From the NCBI GenBank assembly GCA_910589415.1, contig OU342632.1, positions 11,039,507-11,103,506 of the forward strand: DNA of 64,000 nt. The letters run 5' to 3'. Position 1 is the stretch's first letter, and each line of letters opens with the position of its first letter. Under the pieces are notes generated by a model. That model saw only the letters and a list, made by a program, of their open reading frames with translations, ran no database searches and was not told the origin of the DNA. This document shows positions 1-12,519 of the stretch, in pieces. The translations under genes and the position numbers were made by a program. The stretch comes from Malachius bipustulatus. Lineage: Eukaryota; Arthropoda; Insecta; Coleoptera; Melyridae.

Positions 1-1714
1 GCGTATAAATTCACAGACCTTAGGTGACGTGAAGGGACTATTTTAGAGCGCAGGTCAAAGGATGATGACGTGAAAAACCCACGCAAGGGCGCGAGTTGCA
101 AGATTGGGCATTACGGCATTAGAATTTGCGAAAGATGACGAGGATTTTGGCGTCGCGATTTTACTCTCTTATTAATTCTTTACATTATAATAAAGTCAAT
201 TACTGCACATTATTTCCGCCTTGAGGTATAAGTAATAGTTTTTTTTTTTAAATGTCTACTTCGTCTATCGATACGCCACCCCCAATGCCACTATAATAAA
301 GCTTCCGCTTCTGCATGGGTATCACCCCAGATGCAGGATTATTTTTTTACATGCATCCATAATGCCTTCCTGTACAAGAATAATGATTATAATATGATGT
401 TGCTGTCAATGTTAAACGTATTGATATAAATGCCTTAATCAATAGTTTAAAAAATTCTTGATACGCATATCCAAACTCTATGTTAAAATGAACAATAGAG
501 AAAAAATCTGATCGACTCTAGACGTAAATAAATCCCCTTCGATAGTCGGTAGTTGCAACAAAATAAAAGTAACTTTTTCAGGTAGCCTAGCAATGAAGGA
601 TTCTTCCTAGGTATATGAGGAACATCCGTATCAGGTTACTTCGTGTTCGCCTATTTTAGACAAGACTTTAGGTCATTGTGGCGTTCTGTACTCGGTTCTG
701 TATTTCACGGGACTCCCACGAGTTGTGCCGTGTGTTGAGATGTAATCTGACACTGCAAAGTGCAAGCTGGTAAAGAGAGTGATGCTAATTGTGTAACACT
801 AATCGTGTTAAACACGCCTAGGAAACTGCCTTTCTCAAACACTATTAGTTATCTAGTTATCAGGTCTCTGAATATTCACGAGCAGCAGGTGGTAAGACAT
901 TACCCAAATGTTACATAGCCATTAATTTTGGCATGTCCATAAAGACACATGAAACATGGAGAAAAGGATTCAAAGTCAATGTAATACAAAGAATAATTAG
1001 CTATTAATATTATATGTTATGGCTGAGATAATGTACAGTTTTTAACCTGAAAATTAATTCTTTAATTGCCATGCCACATTGAGAATTCTTTGACGTCCTT
1101 GTCTTGATCTGAGTTGATAAAAATTATTGTGGAAGAATATTTCTTCAACTACGTTTAACTGTGTGTATTTCTTAATTGGAGTGATTATCACTTCGGTATA
1201 ATCATCTAGCTAAAAATTATATTTTACTATATACAATTACAATAAATTTCGCCTCTCACCAATTTGAATAATAATAATTATTTAGTCAATTTGTGTAATT
1301 CATTATGCAATTCAACCACAATGTATTACTATACAGTCTTTAAAGCTTGTTCGTTGAAATTCCAGGAAATTAGAAACTAAGTACACGCAGTACACACAAT
1401 GTATAAAAATATGAGCGTACAAGGAATTTGTTAAATGGAAAACAAGAAGAAAGCTCATTATAAAGCAGTACCATCTATTAAAGAGTTAGTCAAGTGGTCG
1501 GCTCGTTACCTCATGCTGAAGAAGAAGAACTCAACTCTAGATGCACCTTGAATATTTAATAGACCTGGGAGTAATCAGATTGGCTAAGTCTATGATGGCA
1601 GTATGCTCATCACGGTTCAAATAAATTTGCCGTGACTGATTCCCATTTTGAAAATAAATAGAGCACAGCCATGTCTCATATCTTCGCTAACAGCGAGATA
1701 TGTTTATTAAATAG
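1..1714. other. AT-rich non-coding stretch
   Basis: I see no gene here. Every reading frame is closed within a few dozen codons. There is no tRNA-like structure and no recognisable transposon end. Confidence 0.5.
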
Positions 1715-1925
1715 GGTGGTGACCAGTTACTACGAGCACATGGAGCATGCCTGTGATAAACTTCACTTTTTAAGAATAGTAAATTATCTTACCGCAGTGC
1801 TGAAGTTCTATTTCCCAAATATTTTTTGTAAAAATAAAAGTGGCAACCCTGCATTGAACATGTGAGTAAATTTGGGTTGGATAGTACTTTCTTTATTTTT
1901 ATTTCCATGGCAATAAAGGCCTTTT
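1715..1925 (+). repeat. Dispersed repeat, copy A
   Basis: This segment aligns, in reverse complement, with 46505-46735. Shared blocks include GTGATAAACTTC, CACTTTTTAA, GTAAAAATAAAAGTGGCAAC (the other copy has one extra A) and a tail around TTCCATGGCAATAAAGG (TTCCAAGGCAATGATCA in the other copy). The outer end carries AGGGTGGTGACC against AGGCTGACC. That resembles the ACACCCTGTAT end motif found several times in this window. The short open frame across it (1671-1865) is therefore repeat sequence and not a gene. The family is not identified; a non-autonomous DNA transposon is my guess. Confidence 0.7.
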
Positions 1926-2340
1926 AACATTTAAGGTGGTTAAGCATTTAATAAGGTGGTTTCAAGAGGTTGCCTAGCATGAAATTTCTTTCAAATGTAT
2001 AGAGTATGTTATTAATTTTCAAAATTTTCAATTCCTTTGTAAGTAATTTAGCTTGTAACTTGGATGAGGGAAACTCAACAAGGCATATTAAATTTTGTTT
2101 CAGATTTTACATAATTTTAATGGGCTCTATAACGCTCTGTTTTACATAAGTCGTCACGAGTTATCCATTTGACATTAAATAAATAATTTAAACCGCCTAA
2201 ATCCCAGAATCCCAGAGTTTTCAGAGTCAATTTCTGTTTTTCACACGACCATCATATTTTTAATGTCATGCGGAATAAAAAAAGCAAAGAAACAAAATAA
2301 ACATCGCTTTAAAAATAAATTCTCCTTTTTTCGAAAAAAA

Positions 2341-2740
2341 ACAATAATTTTTTACTGAATGTCATAGAAAAACCATAAAACAAGCATTATGACGTCATAT
2401 CTGAAAAATCAATATGACGACTGTCATATGGGAAACAAAAGTTGACAATGAAAAGTCTAGAGCCTTGTCGGCTTGGGAAATTATTTATTGTCAAATAGAT
2501 AGGTAGGTCTTGCCATGAAAAAATCATAGAAACCAAAAATTTACCACTTTAAAAAAATATACAAAAAACTAAATTTTACTGAAGGTCATAGAAGTAACCG
2601 TAAGACAAGCAATATAGATTTTGTGTTTTCTTAATTTCTTTACCGAATGAAATGAAAAAATAAATCGACCGTCATAAGAAAAATAAAAGATGACAACGAA
2701 AAGTCTATTATCTTGTTGGCTTGGGAACTTGTTTAATGTT
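2341..2740. repeat. Diverged tandem duplication, about 230-bp period
   Basis: Two direct copies are visible, about 2341-2490 and 2568-2740. Blocks in common are TTTTACTGAA.GTCATAGAA, ACAAGCA.TAT, TGACAA(T/C)GAAAAGTCTA and CTTGT(C/T)GGCTTGGGAA. The copies differ at many positions and in several small gaps, so the duplication is old. Short open frames here on both strands are incidental. Confidence 0.75.
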
Positions 2741-3123
2741 AATTGTACCAACTAGATTATTTAATGTTAATTGTTTTTAAAAAAATACAAATAAAATCAG
2801 AAATCTCGATTTTTCAGGTTTATCCGGCTATTTCAGCAACGACAGAAGCTATCATAATTTTTTTTCAGATTTTGCAACTTTTCCCTAATTTAACGGATCT
2901 CGTACCTCTTCCGAGACTCCAGTAGCTTAAAATCGAAATGTGAATCACCAATAATATTGTAACAAATGAACATTGGCAAATATTCTGAATTCATGTTTCT
3001 TTTTGTTTAAATGGCCGGTCAACTGATTCGCGACAGTTCTAGCTGACATGAAAGGGATGCCATAATATTCTACTAATGCGAAATGCCAGAATATTTACGT
3101 GCATGTTCGAAAGTGGATGATGG

Positions 3124-3374
3124 TGTGTCTAGACCTACGTCTAGACCTACAACAGCAGCAGTGAAGCTCCTGGAAATTTCGAGGGGCATTTCCAGCGTGT
3201 ATATAAGAGTGCCACGCAGTAGCTACAGTAAATTTTAGATTGAAGTACTACAATGATGGTGAAAGAAGGTTATGACAAGTGAAGCGCAATCAGAGATTAA
3301 AGCACCGTTGTATTTAGACTTTAGAGATTATTGTTAGTTGTGTTATGACCGATTTAAATGAAGACTAATAATAA
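3124..3374 (+). promoter_or_regulatory. TATA-box core promoter candidate (possibly an LTR remnant)
   Basis: TATATAAG at 3200-3207 is followed about 25 bases later by ACAGTA (3225-3230), an initiator-like sequence. AATAAA occurs at about 3369-3374. Just upstream lie a duplicated GTCTAGACCTAC word and an inverted repeat, CTGGAAAT..ATTTCCAG, whose GAA/TTC units resemble a heat-shock element. No sizeable frame follows. A promoter and polyA signal this close together also fit the U3-R part of a solo LTR, but I could not find LTR ends or a target duplication. Confidence 0.35.
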
Positions 3375-3675
3375 AAAATAATTGTTTTTCAATTAATTGA
3401 AAATTCAATTGATCATTTAGATGCAAATTCATAACACTAATTAATTTAGATAACATACAAATGGGCACTAACTCTCCATAATAATTCTATTAATCATAAC
3501 TCAGGCGTTTTAGAGATATATCAATTTCCCGTGACTCTGACACGGCAATAATTTCACTTCAAGAGACGTTAATGTGGAATTTCAGCAACAATCAACAATA
3601 ATTATTCAACAACCACCCATGTTGAATGGTCACGGCAAGAACAAGAAAGGCAAATAGAATTAGATAAGACACTTG

Positions 3676-3891
3676 TCACAGTCGTACGTACATACGTGCG
3701 GTACGAGCTGTATACGTCTTGTCTTTCCAAGAGACACCAATAAGGGGCTTAGGATAATTTGTCAGCGTTATCCTCTCATCTTCTAGATTGTCAAGCAGCC
3801 TGTCAACCGGCCGATGGAGGAACAAGCGAAGACCACGTCCCAGACCAGCAGGAATCGAATGCAGTTCCTTTATATGTGTCAACTTAGCCAA
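3676..3891 (-). CDS. Unrecognised 71-codon open frame
   Basis: This is a small minus-strand frame in a patch of clearly higher GC than its surroundings. It is rich in Arg, Leu and Lys and ends in a basic tail (TARTARMYVRL). I do not recognise it. It has no signal peptide, membrane segment or cysteine motif, and I see no convincing splice sites at its edges. It could be a decayed transposon fragment, an unannotated exon or chance. Confidence 0.15.
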   Translation of the reverse strand: MAKLTHIKELHSIPAGLGRGLRLFLHRPVDRLLDNLEDERITLTNYPKPLIGVSWKDKTYTARTARMYVRL

Positions 3892-3899
3892 AGAAAGAG

Positions 3900-6800
3900 T
3901 TATGCAGCAGGATTTAGCGCTCGAGTGTACTTTCAGTAGTTTTGTTATTTCTTGATTGTTTTTTAATGGTAAATAACATTACATAGACACATTGAATCTG
4001 CTCAATAATCCCAGCAATAATACATGTCATGTACCTATGTATTTCATTTAATTTTTTTTTGTATGTCACCTACCGAAAGTACCTAATGTTTATTTATATC
4101 AATGCTTCTATAACTACTATTTTTGTAATTTTTTTCTAAATTATTGAGAGATGGAAAGGAAAATATTAAGCTCTTCTAAAACTTATAATAAAATGATATT
4201 TCAGCTGCTGTTTGTTTATTTTAGACAGCTGCAAAGGACTATTGTTATCAATTCTTATTTTCATAAAAGTAACCAAAAGATAAAAATCAGACAACGTCCC
4301 CTTATGAATTATCATCTATATTGAATGTCCTAGAATGTGTTGCGCATGAGTGTCACCTTCACCTTATAAGATAATAATAATGGGACGAGATTTATATACA
4401 AAATCAATTTCTTACCACATGCAGTTTTAAATTAGATACAAATCTAAAAGGTCCCTTACCTGAAACAGAAAGGAAATAAATAAGTTGAGTACAATAATAA
4501 TTAGTGATAGAGCTTAAAATATCTTAACATGTTTTAATGAAAGGTCGTGTTACATGAGTAGTGACTATTACGCTAGAGATTTTTTTTTTGCTACACTAAT
4601 AATAGCATTTCAAGAGATGGATTTGAAATACTATAAAAGCAATATAATGAACAACACATTTTGATGATTCTGAAGAGAATATGACATTTATTTGCGGATA
4701 TTACAATATCCTGCTATTTAAGTAATTGGTTTATTTGCGTTTTCGGCGGGTTTAACGACCTAATTCGAGACTCTTTAATTAGGGATTAATTAAAATGACT
4801 GCTAACAGTTCGAATACCTTGGCCTAAATCATCAATAATGTATGAAATGCAAGTAGATTTAATTTTTTTATTCCTCAAGAACATTCTGTAGAATAGACTG
4901 AATGAGTTTATCTCCTGTAATGTTTTTTATTGAAGCAAGGTAGGTAATCCATAAATGAATCAATCAATGCAATCATAAATATTTATTACCGTAATTTGTC
5001 ATTATATGCGATACCTTCGATATTATGTAGTTAGTTTATACATATAAATTTTTATCAGAAACAAAATGTAATAGCTTGATGCTTCGCAACAAGCGATTTA
5101 TCTTTTCTATTACATACTTTAAAATAACGGATGTACAAAAAAATGAGTGCCATTTTAATACAGGTCACTTTAATGTCTTTAATGGATAACATTTGCTAAC
5201 ATCTTCAAAAACAAATGTAAACAAACTTTCTTCTCCGCCCAGACAATGTTCATTCGAATGTTAAACAATTAAATTGTCTTCATTAGAAAGCTCACGTGTG
5301 GCGAGCAGTAGGTAATTATCTTCTCCGCATACTATGACCGATTCTATTCAGTTCTTATTAAGTAATATAAATTTAATATCGAGTACCGGTTATATATCAC
5401 GGAAGACTTTATAATAATTATTGTTCCATATGAAAAATGTTTTACATTTTTCACATTCAACTTATCGATGCATCGCTGGCTCAATCTGAATTATTTATTT
5501 CTTACGGTGTCAAATCAAATAGCCTTCGGATGAGAATGAGAGTTCAGGCTGGTTTTGATTTCCATGACTATTGCACGTTGCACGAAATTAAACAGATCCC
5601 TGCACCCATATCTCGCATTTAACTTCCTAAATTACATCGCGACAAAATATGATAATTATTTAGCTTACAATAAATAAAATTTTCTTGATTTCGATTCATC
5701 GAATAATTCGAATATGCGAGATATATGGACGTTTCTATGTACAATGGGAGTCGATTTCGAGAGAATCATGATCCGCTGTTACGGTAACTTGCTGTAACTG
5801 TGATTTATTTATAGGTTATTTTAAAGTAACTACAATTTTATTGTCAGTTGTTAGTCTCAAATCATAGGTAGATATTTCATCCGTAACTCTAAATATTTTT
5901 TAGTAGATATGCGTCAAATGGCGGTAAACAGTGTTTCTCGCACATGGATATCTCAAGTAACGGGGACATAAGATCTATCGCTGCTCCCTAATTCGGCTCT
6001 CCCAACTCTAGCCCCAGCTCAATGAAATTATTGATGTGATATAAAAATATGACGTATAACCGATATTTATCACTAATTATTATTAATTTTCTCAAAGGCC
6101 GCTCAAATCCTTTTTTCAAAGGAAATGATAATAATCAAGAAGATTAATTTTTATTAGACAAAAAATAATTACTGATGCTTGAAATACATACATTTATTCT
6201 GTCAAGTAAGACGGAATAAAGCTGCTTGTTTTTAAATTTCATAATTATAGTAAAGTAAACTGAATAGTTTTAGTTTTATAAAAGTGATCTTTGTAAGTAG
6301 GTACATGTATGTACAAAAACTAACAGAAATCTTAATTTTCCGTTTTTTCAATGACGAATTCTGTTCAGCGCGGACACACGTCCTGATTAGCCGAATTCAT
6401 GCGCGCTGCGCGTTCGTTTCGTTGGGAGTAAAATGTTCAGATCAGGTCGCACCTTTTAGTCCTTTACATTTTATCGCTGGCGCATAAGCTTTCTAAAAGA
6501 TTGAAAATATTTTAATATTTTATATCAATATTGTTTTAAGCGGTTTCTAATCAAAAGTCAGACCTGAATTTAAAAATACGATAGTACCTATCATATTAGG
6601 GTGTCCAATTTAAAACTAGTGCATCTGGTATGTATGCATGAAGGTATACCTACCGGAAGTATCAGCAGGTGATGATAAGTTTTATTATTCGATAAAACAT
6701 TCAACCTAAATTATTGTCCCTTATCATATTCGGTGAAATTACGCTTGTTAGGCTTCATTTATTTATTTTTTTCATCATAATGTAGCTACCATTACTGGAA

Positions 6801-9800
6801 CATTAGTGATTTCATTTTAATGAAGGTTACAAAAATTGCTGAATTTGTAAACTTCACTGGAAAATAATTGAGGAAGAACAGAGGAACGCTGAAGTGAAAC
6901 TCACTGAATAGCGCTCAAATGGTGTTCTTGTTTTTATTACTTTTGGCGCAAAGATTATAAAACAGTTAAGTAGAAGAGTTTATAACAGGTAGGTAGAATA
7001 AGGCTACAAAACCATTGCTTGCGTTGTTCTGCGCCACGCCAATTAACCATCAGTGCTTGCCGGCATAGATATGTGGTATAAATAACACAGTGATTTATTA
7101 GAAATGTCATTAAACGTAACGATTGATTAAGTCTATAATATAGCGGATTGATGAACAAATGATCGACTTCATGCAATGCTCTTTACCTTGAGAATTTTAT
7201 AATCATTAATTTAAAAATAATCTTTAATATGTAATTCAAAAAAATTAAAAAAAGTACTATTTTACATTTACGAGATCAAAGAGATTTGTAAACTAACTTC
7301 ATTGTATTTGAGATGAGCCGCTCGCCAGATTTTATGTATTTCGTTGCTTTTCTGCTTCTCGCGACCAGTTGGTCGGTGCACTACTAAAGGTTGTTTCCTC
7401 TTTTTCTTGTAAATAAGTAGTAATCGCTAATAAAGCATCACTCATCATCAACGATATGCTGTAATTTCCCTCCATGGAAGATATGATTAAAAGTAAATAA
7501 AAGAGGTACCAGAGATGACTAAATATTTTAAGTGTAAATGACTGTTGCAGCGGTTACTTAGTCCCTTTCCCTTAGGCTCGTTTAAAGTTTGTTGTGAAAA
7601 TAATTTTCCTTGAGCAGTTCACGAGCGGCTCGCGAACTACTCGGCTCGCAACTGTTGTAAGTACATATGCACCTTTGTAATGTTAAAAATAATATGATTA
7701 CCTAATTCTATAATTTTGAACGTCCAGGTATACTTATAACAGGTAGATAAATAAAGTTTATTTTCTTTATATAGGTAGTAGATGGATCTAAGAAAATGCC
7801 GAGCCTTCAATAATTTAATATGACGCAAATAAGTTTCTCAGATTTCTTCCAATAAATAATCTTCATTACATCCACAAGTCAAAACATAAAAACCAATAAT
7901 TACTCTCATTTTCGAATTAACCTTCCATTATCCTTAACGTTATCACTTTCAATAGGAATTCAGAATTGCGTCTTCTAGACTACGGGAAATTACTTATACT
8001 TATAATACCACTCAGTTTATTTATATCTAACATAATAAAGCACATGTAATTTACAGGTTCGTACCGCTCAAAGGGCATAGCTATGTAATGTCACTCATAA
8101 CACAACAAAGAAAGTTGATGTCTGGACAATTAACCAGTTGTCTTCTCTACCGGATAATCGTATCAGAGCATATCAGCACAGAGATATGTAATTATCATCA
8201 AGGTCTTCGTTAACCACGGATTATCTCGAGATACGTCTGGAATTCTCACTTGAGATTTCTTTGTGTAATAATTATATTTTAGACATCCGAGAATTTTTGC
8301 CATGATCTGTGACTGACGCAAACATTCTGAATTGTGTGCAGACGTTTTCACGTTCGTTTTTCTTGTAGGTATAAGAAGCCGGGGAATCGTGCTATAGAAC
8401 CATCAAATTCAACTCAATTATTATGCTATTACATTTTCTGGTAAACAATAAGCAGATAGAATCTTTAAATCGTATCTAGCATGTTAAATGAGGATAACGA
8501 TTTCGTCTGTCATCTCTCGGATCTGGGAGACTTCACGGTCGATTGATCATGTGAGATCCAACTCGAATAGTAAAGTTATGCATGAATCAATCAGAAGCTA
8601 AGGTAGCGTGTCCTTTACGTAGACTGTGCTATTCTATGATGGATGGTAGATGCAAGAAGTCGATATATGGAGGACATGTCATGATTTACTGCGTTCAAAC
8701 AGTCTTGCTCCTGGCACAAAATTCACCGACAAGTATTCCACCAAGAAAGTTTTATATTCTTTAGAAGTTTACTTCGTTAAGTCTACTTCGTAGAAAAATT
8801 GTTCACGAGATACTAATAATATAGACAATAGTATTATGTGAGATGCCGTGAGTTTAAAAATTTCAAGCTTAAGACTCGATTTAGAATTTTTTTTAATGAT
8901 AGACTTTGTGAGCGAGCATATAGTTATAACCTTTTTTATACAAGAATAAACGCGGATCACCTAATTAAATTGACTGAAGAATCATTATAGTGTCGAGTGC
9001 ATGCATAATTATAGGTTACGCGTTACGCGGTGGTAGATTTTTCGTATTGTTTAGTGGAATAGTTTATTTTCAATCCATACAAGGAGATCGATAGTCAGAA
9101 ACCGCAAAATCAACTTTTTACCTAAAAACTCCGATACTGGGTTTTCTAATATTTATAGTTACATGCGCACTTACAAAAGCAATTGATTTATTAATAACTT
9201 GATATGTGTGCATAACAAACAACCTGCTTTAAATGTTCGCTGTTTAATTAATGCCAATTAACAGTTATCGTGTATCTGTAACGCAACAATAGTGACAGGG
9301 ACAGGTAGACCTAAAATGGGCATGCAGGTTGAAGTTGAATAAGATAATTATTATTAAACTGTATGAACATGACGGCGCCTACATTTATGAAGGAGTAATG
9401 GGTATTACATATTTGGTAATAGTAACGAGTATGGAGAAGCTTGATGGTTTTAATGTACCGCGATAGCTCTATATTGATATGAAAATTTCAGACAAGATCG
9501 AATAGTTTATTCCATTACAATAAAAATGCCCTTTTATAAAAAAAAAATAATATTAATATACAGATTTCTGAAGAAATCAAACGACATTTTTCAGATTATG
9601 TAACATTACCTATACAGTTTTGTTAATTAAAGGAAGATTTGGGCGATTTTAATATCTGCAATAAAGAGTAGCTGATGTTCTCTACCTTTAAGGACGCTGC
9701 AGAGGTAGGTACCTACATGAAGATGACCCAAAAAAATTCGATCTAGGTGGTGAAACGTCGTCTTAATTGATTGTCCAACGACCAACGTAGAACCGCGTTT

Positions 9801-10180
9801 TTTAACACCAATTATCTTCATTTGGACTACCAGTTGGGGTAAAATGGGTCTTGTCGAGTTCTACCCACTTTGGCGCCGCTTATGCATGAAACATGAAAGT
9901 AGGTGAAGCTTTGTTTTAATCTCATCCCTTTCGGCTAAAATATGTTTATATGTATTTTCGACAGTATAGTGAGAACCCAACGCGCCTCCCTGGTCTCCCA
10001 TAATTTCGGATAGTAAAACAAATAAACGCTCAATCAAAAAAACCATACATCAGAGCCATAGGCGTACGCAGAAAAATGTTGGGGGCCAAAGTCTGCCATA
10101 AACCCTTTCTTTGATTTTTTTTCCTAAAAATGTGTGTCTGCATAAGAAAGAAGGCTATGCAAAATTTTCAAGTGAGTATC
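3900..10180. other. Long AT-rich non-coding stretch
   Basis: No gene, RNA gene or clear transposon was recognised. Open frames are short, AT-driven and unsupported. A fragment near 10060-10090 (GGCGTACGCAGAAAA) looks like worn repeat sequence. Old repeats without preserved ends may be missed by eye. Confidence 0.45.
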
Positions 10181-10451
10181 TTAACCCTTTAAGTAACAGA
10201 GTCACTTAATTAACCACTTAATTATAACGTTACTTATTTTGTAAGTGTAAGTTAATAAACTGACCTCAGAACTTGTTACATTTATTTTTACTTAAAGTCA
10301 CAAAAGTCACCAAATTAACCACCCCCTGGAGCCACTCAGGCACATGCAATTTTTTATTTTTTATTTTTTAGTTATGCTAGATCAGTTTTGCTAGAAATAT
10401 CTAATTTTAATTTTTTTTTTGAAATTTATTGTCTGCCACTTAAAGGGTTAA
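10181..10451. mobile_element. piggyBac-type MITE with TTAA ends
   Basis: The ends are inverted repeats. The left is TTAACCCTTTAAGTAACAGA and the right, read in reverse complement, is TTAACCCTTTAAGTGGCAGA, matching 18 of 20 with the first 14 perfect. TTAA on both outer edges followed by CCCTTT is the hallmark of piggyBac-superfamily elements, which integrate at and duplicate TTAA. The 271-bp body has no coding capacity, so it would have been moved by a transposase supplied in trans. The superfamily call rests only on the TTAA and the terminal motif. Confidence 0.75.
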
Positions 10452-10494
10452 AAAATAACGGAGTTATTGATAAAAAACTTTTTTTTTATTTAAA

Positions 10495-10625
10495 GTTTGA
10501 CACCCTGTATCTTGAAAATGGGACGCCTATGTGAAAAATGGCATAAGGAAAGTGTCATTATTTTTGGCCCAGCAATCTGTGGCCAAGAGCTTGACCTCCT
10601 TTTTTGTAACACCCTGTACATTTCA
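10495..10625. repeat. Repeat pieces with ACACCCTGTAT end motif
   Basis: GACACCCTGTATC (about 10500) and AACACCCTGTACA (about 10609) lie in the same orientation about 110 bases apart. The same word recurs at about 23868 and, inverted, at about 28972. Such words mark the ends of common non-autonomous elements in insect genomes. The exact family and borders are not determined. Confidence 0.4.
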
Positions 10626-11977
10626 GTAGATAAGTAAATTTGTATGATATTTCAGGCTCCTACCAGACTCAGTGCTAATAATAATAATGACCTCGCGATA
10701 CTGTTCAGGATGACAGTACCTGATAAAAATATTCTTGAGCATCCAATACAGGAATTTGTTTTTCCACCTCTTTTCTATCCCTTTTTTTATATATCGATTT
10801 GGTTATTCGATGAGGCTCTTCATGCGGTGGAAATAAAATGTATCCATCGTCAGTGTCTTCACGATCATTCACACAAGAAACCATCTTCTGCGTTCTGGGT
10901 GCAGTGCACTCCAACTCATTCATGGTTCATCGTTCGCTGAGTAGAATGTTAAAAAATCGGTTTTGATATAGGAAAGAGATCATAAAGTAACTATAGACGT
11001 TAAAATTTTTATTACGTAATGAAACCCATAATATAATTATTAAGTACCTAAAACCTATTTAGGTTATTAAAATGTTATTCTTGAACAAAAATCTAGCATT
11101 GCCTCTTAATAAAAAGCGAAATTTCTTCATTAGCTTAAAACCCTATTACATCAATAGGTAAGTTATGATGATATATTACACCCACACCTCGTATTTGTTT
11201 ACTAATCTCATCAGTCGAAAAGAATTGTTGTCAGATTTTAAATTAACGAACTTGATGCAATCTTTGCAAAAAGAAGAACGAATTGCTTGCAACTACTCAG
11301 ATTTGAAATACTTCCAACTTTTCTGGAGACTTGCTCCAAATTTTAAGATCAGCTTGCGAAACCTATCAAACAATCCGACTCTGACTTTACCACAGTTAGG
11401 TTTATTTTTCACTTTGGTTTATAATATTGTAACGTACATTTTGTACGTACCGGCTAGATGCCGGTAACACAGAGACGACGGCGGGCGCGCGCAGTCAGTG
11501 AGTGATGGTGGGTTTTAGTGCATCGGCCGACTGGAGGCCTCGAGTTTCGTAACATCGACTGTCGAGTTGAAATCAGGTGCGTTCATCTTCATACTGGCCC
11601 GTTCACCTTCTTTTCTCTCCTGGAATTCGCTAGAGGAAGGTGTTTCCGCAAACACAGGAATTTTTAGCGAAATGGCGTTGTGAACTTTCACTTAAATTAT
11701 TATAAACATCGCCCACGTTTTTGGCTTGGTGAGTGTCGTAAAATGATGTTATTAATTGTGCTAGAATTATACAGATCATATTCTCTTAATACCGTATGCT
11801 AATTTTAATTACAGCTTTTAAACCCGATCGAGTTCGTTCGCATGTAAAATTTTATCAGTCACTTTTTTTATCTCAACCTATCTTGAGGACGGGAATAATT
11901 CTATGTACCCTTGGCAAGCAGACTCAATCGGACCGTTCATTAATGCACGAGTGTTTCTGATATCCATGAATTTACAG

Positions 11978-12100
11978 CTTTTTCCCTACGGATTGCTTTT
12001 TCCCTGGAGTCAACTTTTTCCCTGGAGTCAACTTTTTCCCTGGAGTCAATTTTCCCTGGAGGCAATTTTTCCCTGGAGGCAATCTTTTTCTTGGAGGCAA
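11978..12100. repeat. 18-bp minisatellite, about 7 units
   Basis: The unit CTTTTTCCCTGGAGTCAA is repeated. There is one degenerate unit at 11978, three perfect units at 11996, 12014 and 12032, then three units of 16-18 bp with the variant GGAGGCAA. The open frames through it on both strands are translations of the repeat and not evidence of a protein. Confidence 0.9.
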
Positions 12101-12103
12101 TCT

Positions 12104-12182
12104 CTCCACGTACCAAGGCAGATTTTCTTGGATACCAAGTAAGAACTCCACGTACCAAGGCAGATTTTCTTGGATACCAAGT
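12104..12182. repeat. 37-bp perfect direct duplication
   Basis: Two identical 37-bp copies lie at 12104-12140 and 12146-12182. They begin CTCCACGTACCAAGG and end GGATACCAAGT, and are separated by AAGAA. They directly adjoin the 18-bp minisatellite. Identity of the copies implies a recent duplication or gene conversion. Confidence 0.9.
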
Positions 12183-12505
12183 CACCCTTTCAAACCAAGC
12201 AAGTTCCTGGAGCCAAGCCATACGAAGATAAGTGCCTTGTAAACTCTTAGCATCCGATCCATTCATTCGACTAGCACCGCACGCTCTTGTTTTTTTATTA
12301 TCTGTTAACCGTGCTCAAGAGTGTAATATTAATCACTGTGATATATTTTATATTTTAATAAAGAGTACCTGTTGTTCTGCTGACCCGCTTGTTATTGTTG
12401 ACCCTCTTGGACTAGCAGCTCAACCTACGACCCTTGTTATCTTTTGCTGTCTCATGCTCTCAGCGGCTATTTTTCCCCTCGTAGGGTAAAATAGTTCGTT
12501 TCAAG

Positions 12506-12519
12506 TGGCACCCAACGTG
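12506..12519 (+). other. Primer-binding-site-like sequence (tRNA-Lys)
   Basis: TGGCACCCAACGTG begins two bases after the putative LTR end. It matches the complement of the tRNA-Lys(CTT) 3' end, TGGCGCCCAACGTG, with one mismatch, then diverges. This is the standard priming site of many Gypsy-type elements. It supports the LTR reading of the sequence to its left. Confidence 0.5.

Larger units (their letters stand above)
11428..12503 (+). mobile_element. Probable LTR of a tRNA-Lys-primed retrotransposon
   Basis: The segment begins TGTAACG and ends TTTCA, compatible with TG...CA LTR ends. It carries a polyA signal AATAAA at 12357-12362, about 140 bases from the right end as expected for an R-U5 junction, and a primer-site-like sequence follows immediately. 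The left end holds two small perfect stem-loops, ACGTACA..TGTACGT and CCGGC..GCCGG. Inside is an 18-bp minisatellite. No gag or pol frame follows and no second LTR was found, so this is a remnant. Coordinates of the ends are inferred. Confidence 0.5.

Noticed and set aside
10644..10940. 98-codon plus-strand frame with a 72-codon antisense frame
   Set aside because: There is no domain, no splice context and a similar open length on both strands; treated as chance.
11903..12266. 79- and 108-codon frames with repeated FPWSQ or DSREK units
   Set aside because: They are translations of the 18-bp minisatellite on opposite strands.
11428..12503. Solo LTR with target duplication
   Set aside because: No matching short direct repeat flanks the two ends, and a primer-site-like sequence follows, so it is better read as an element remnant.
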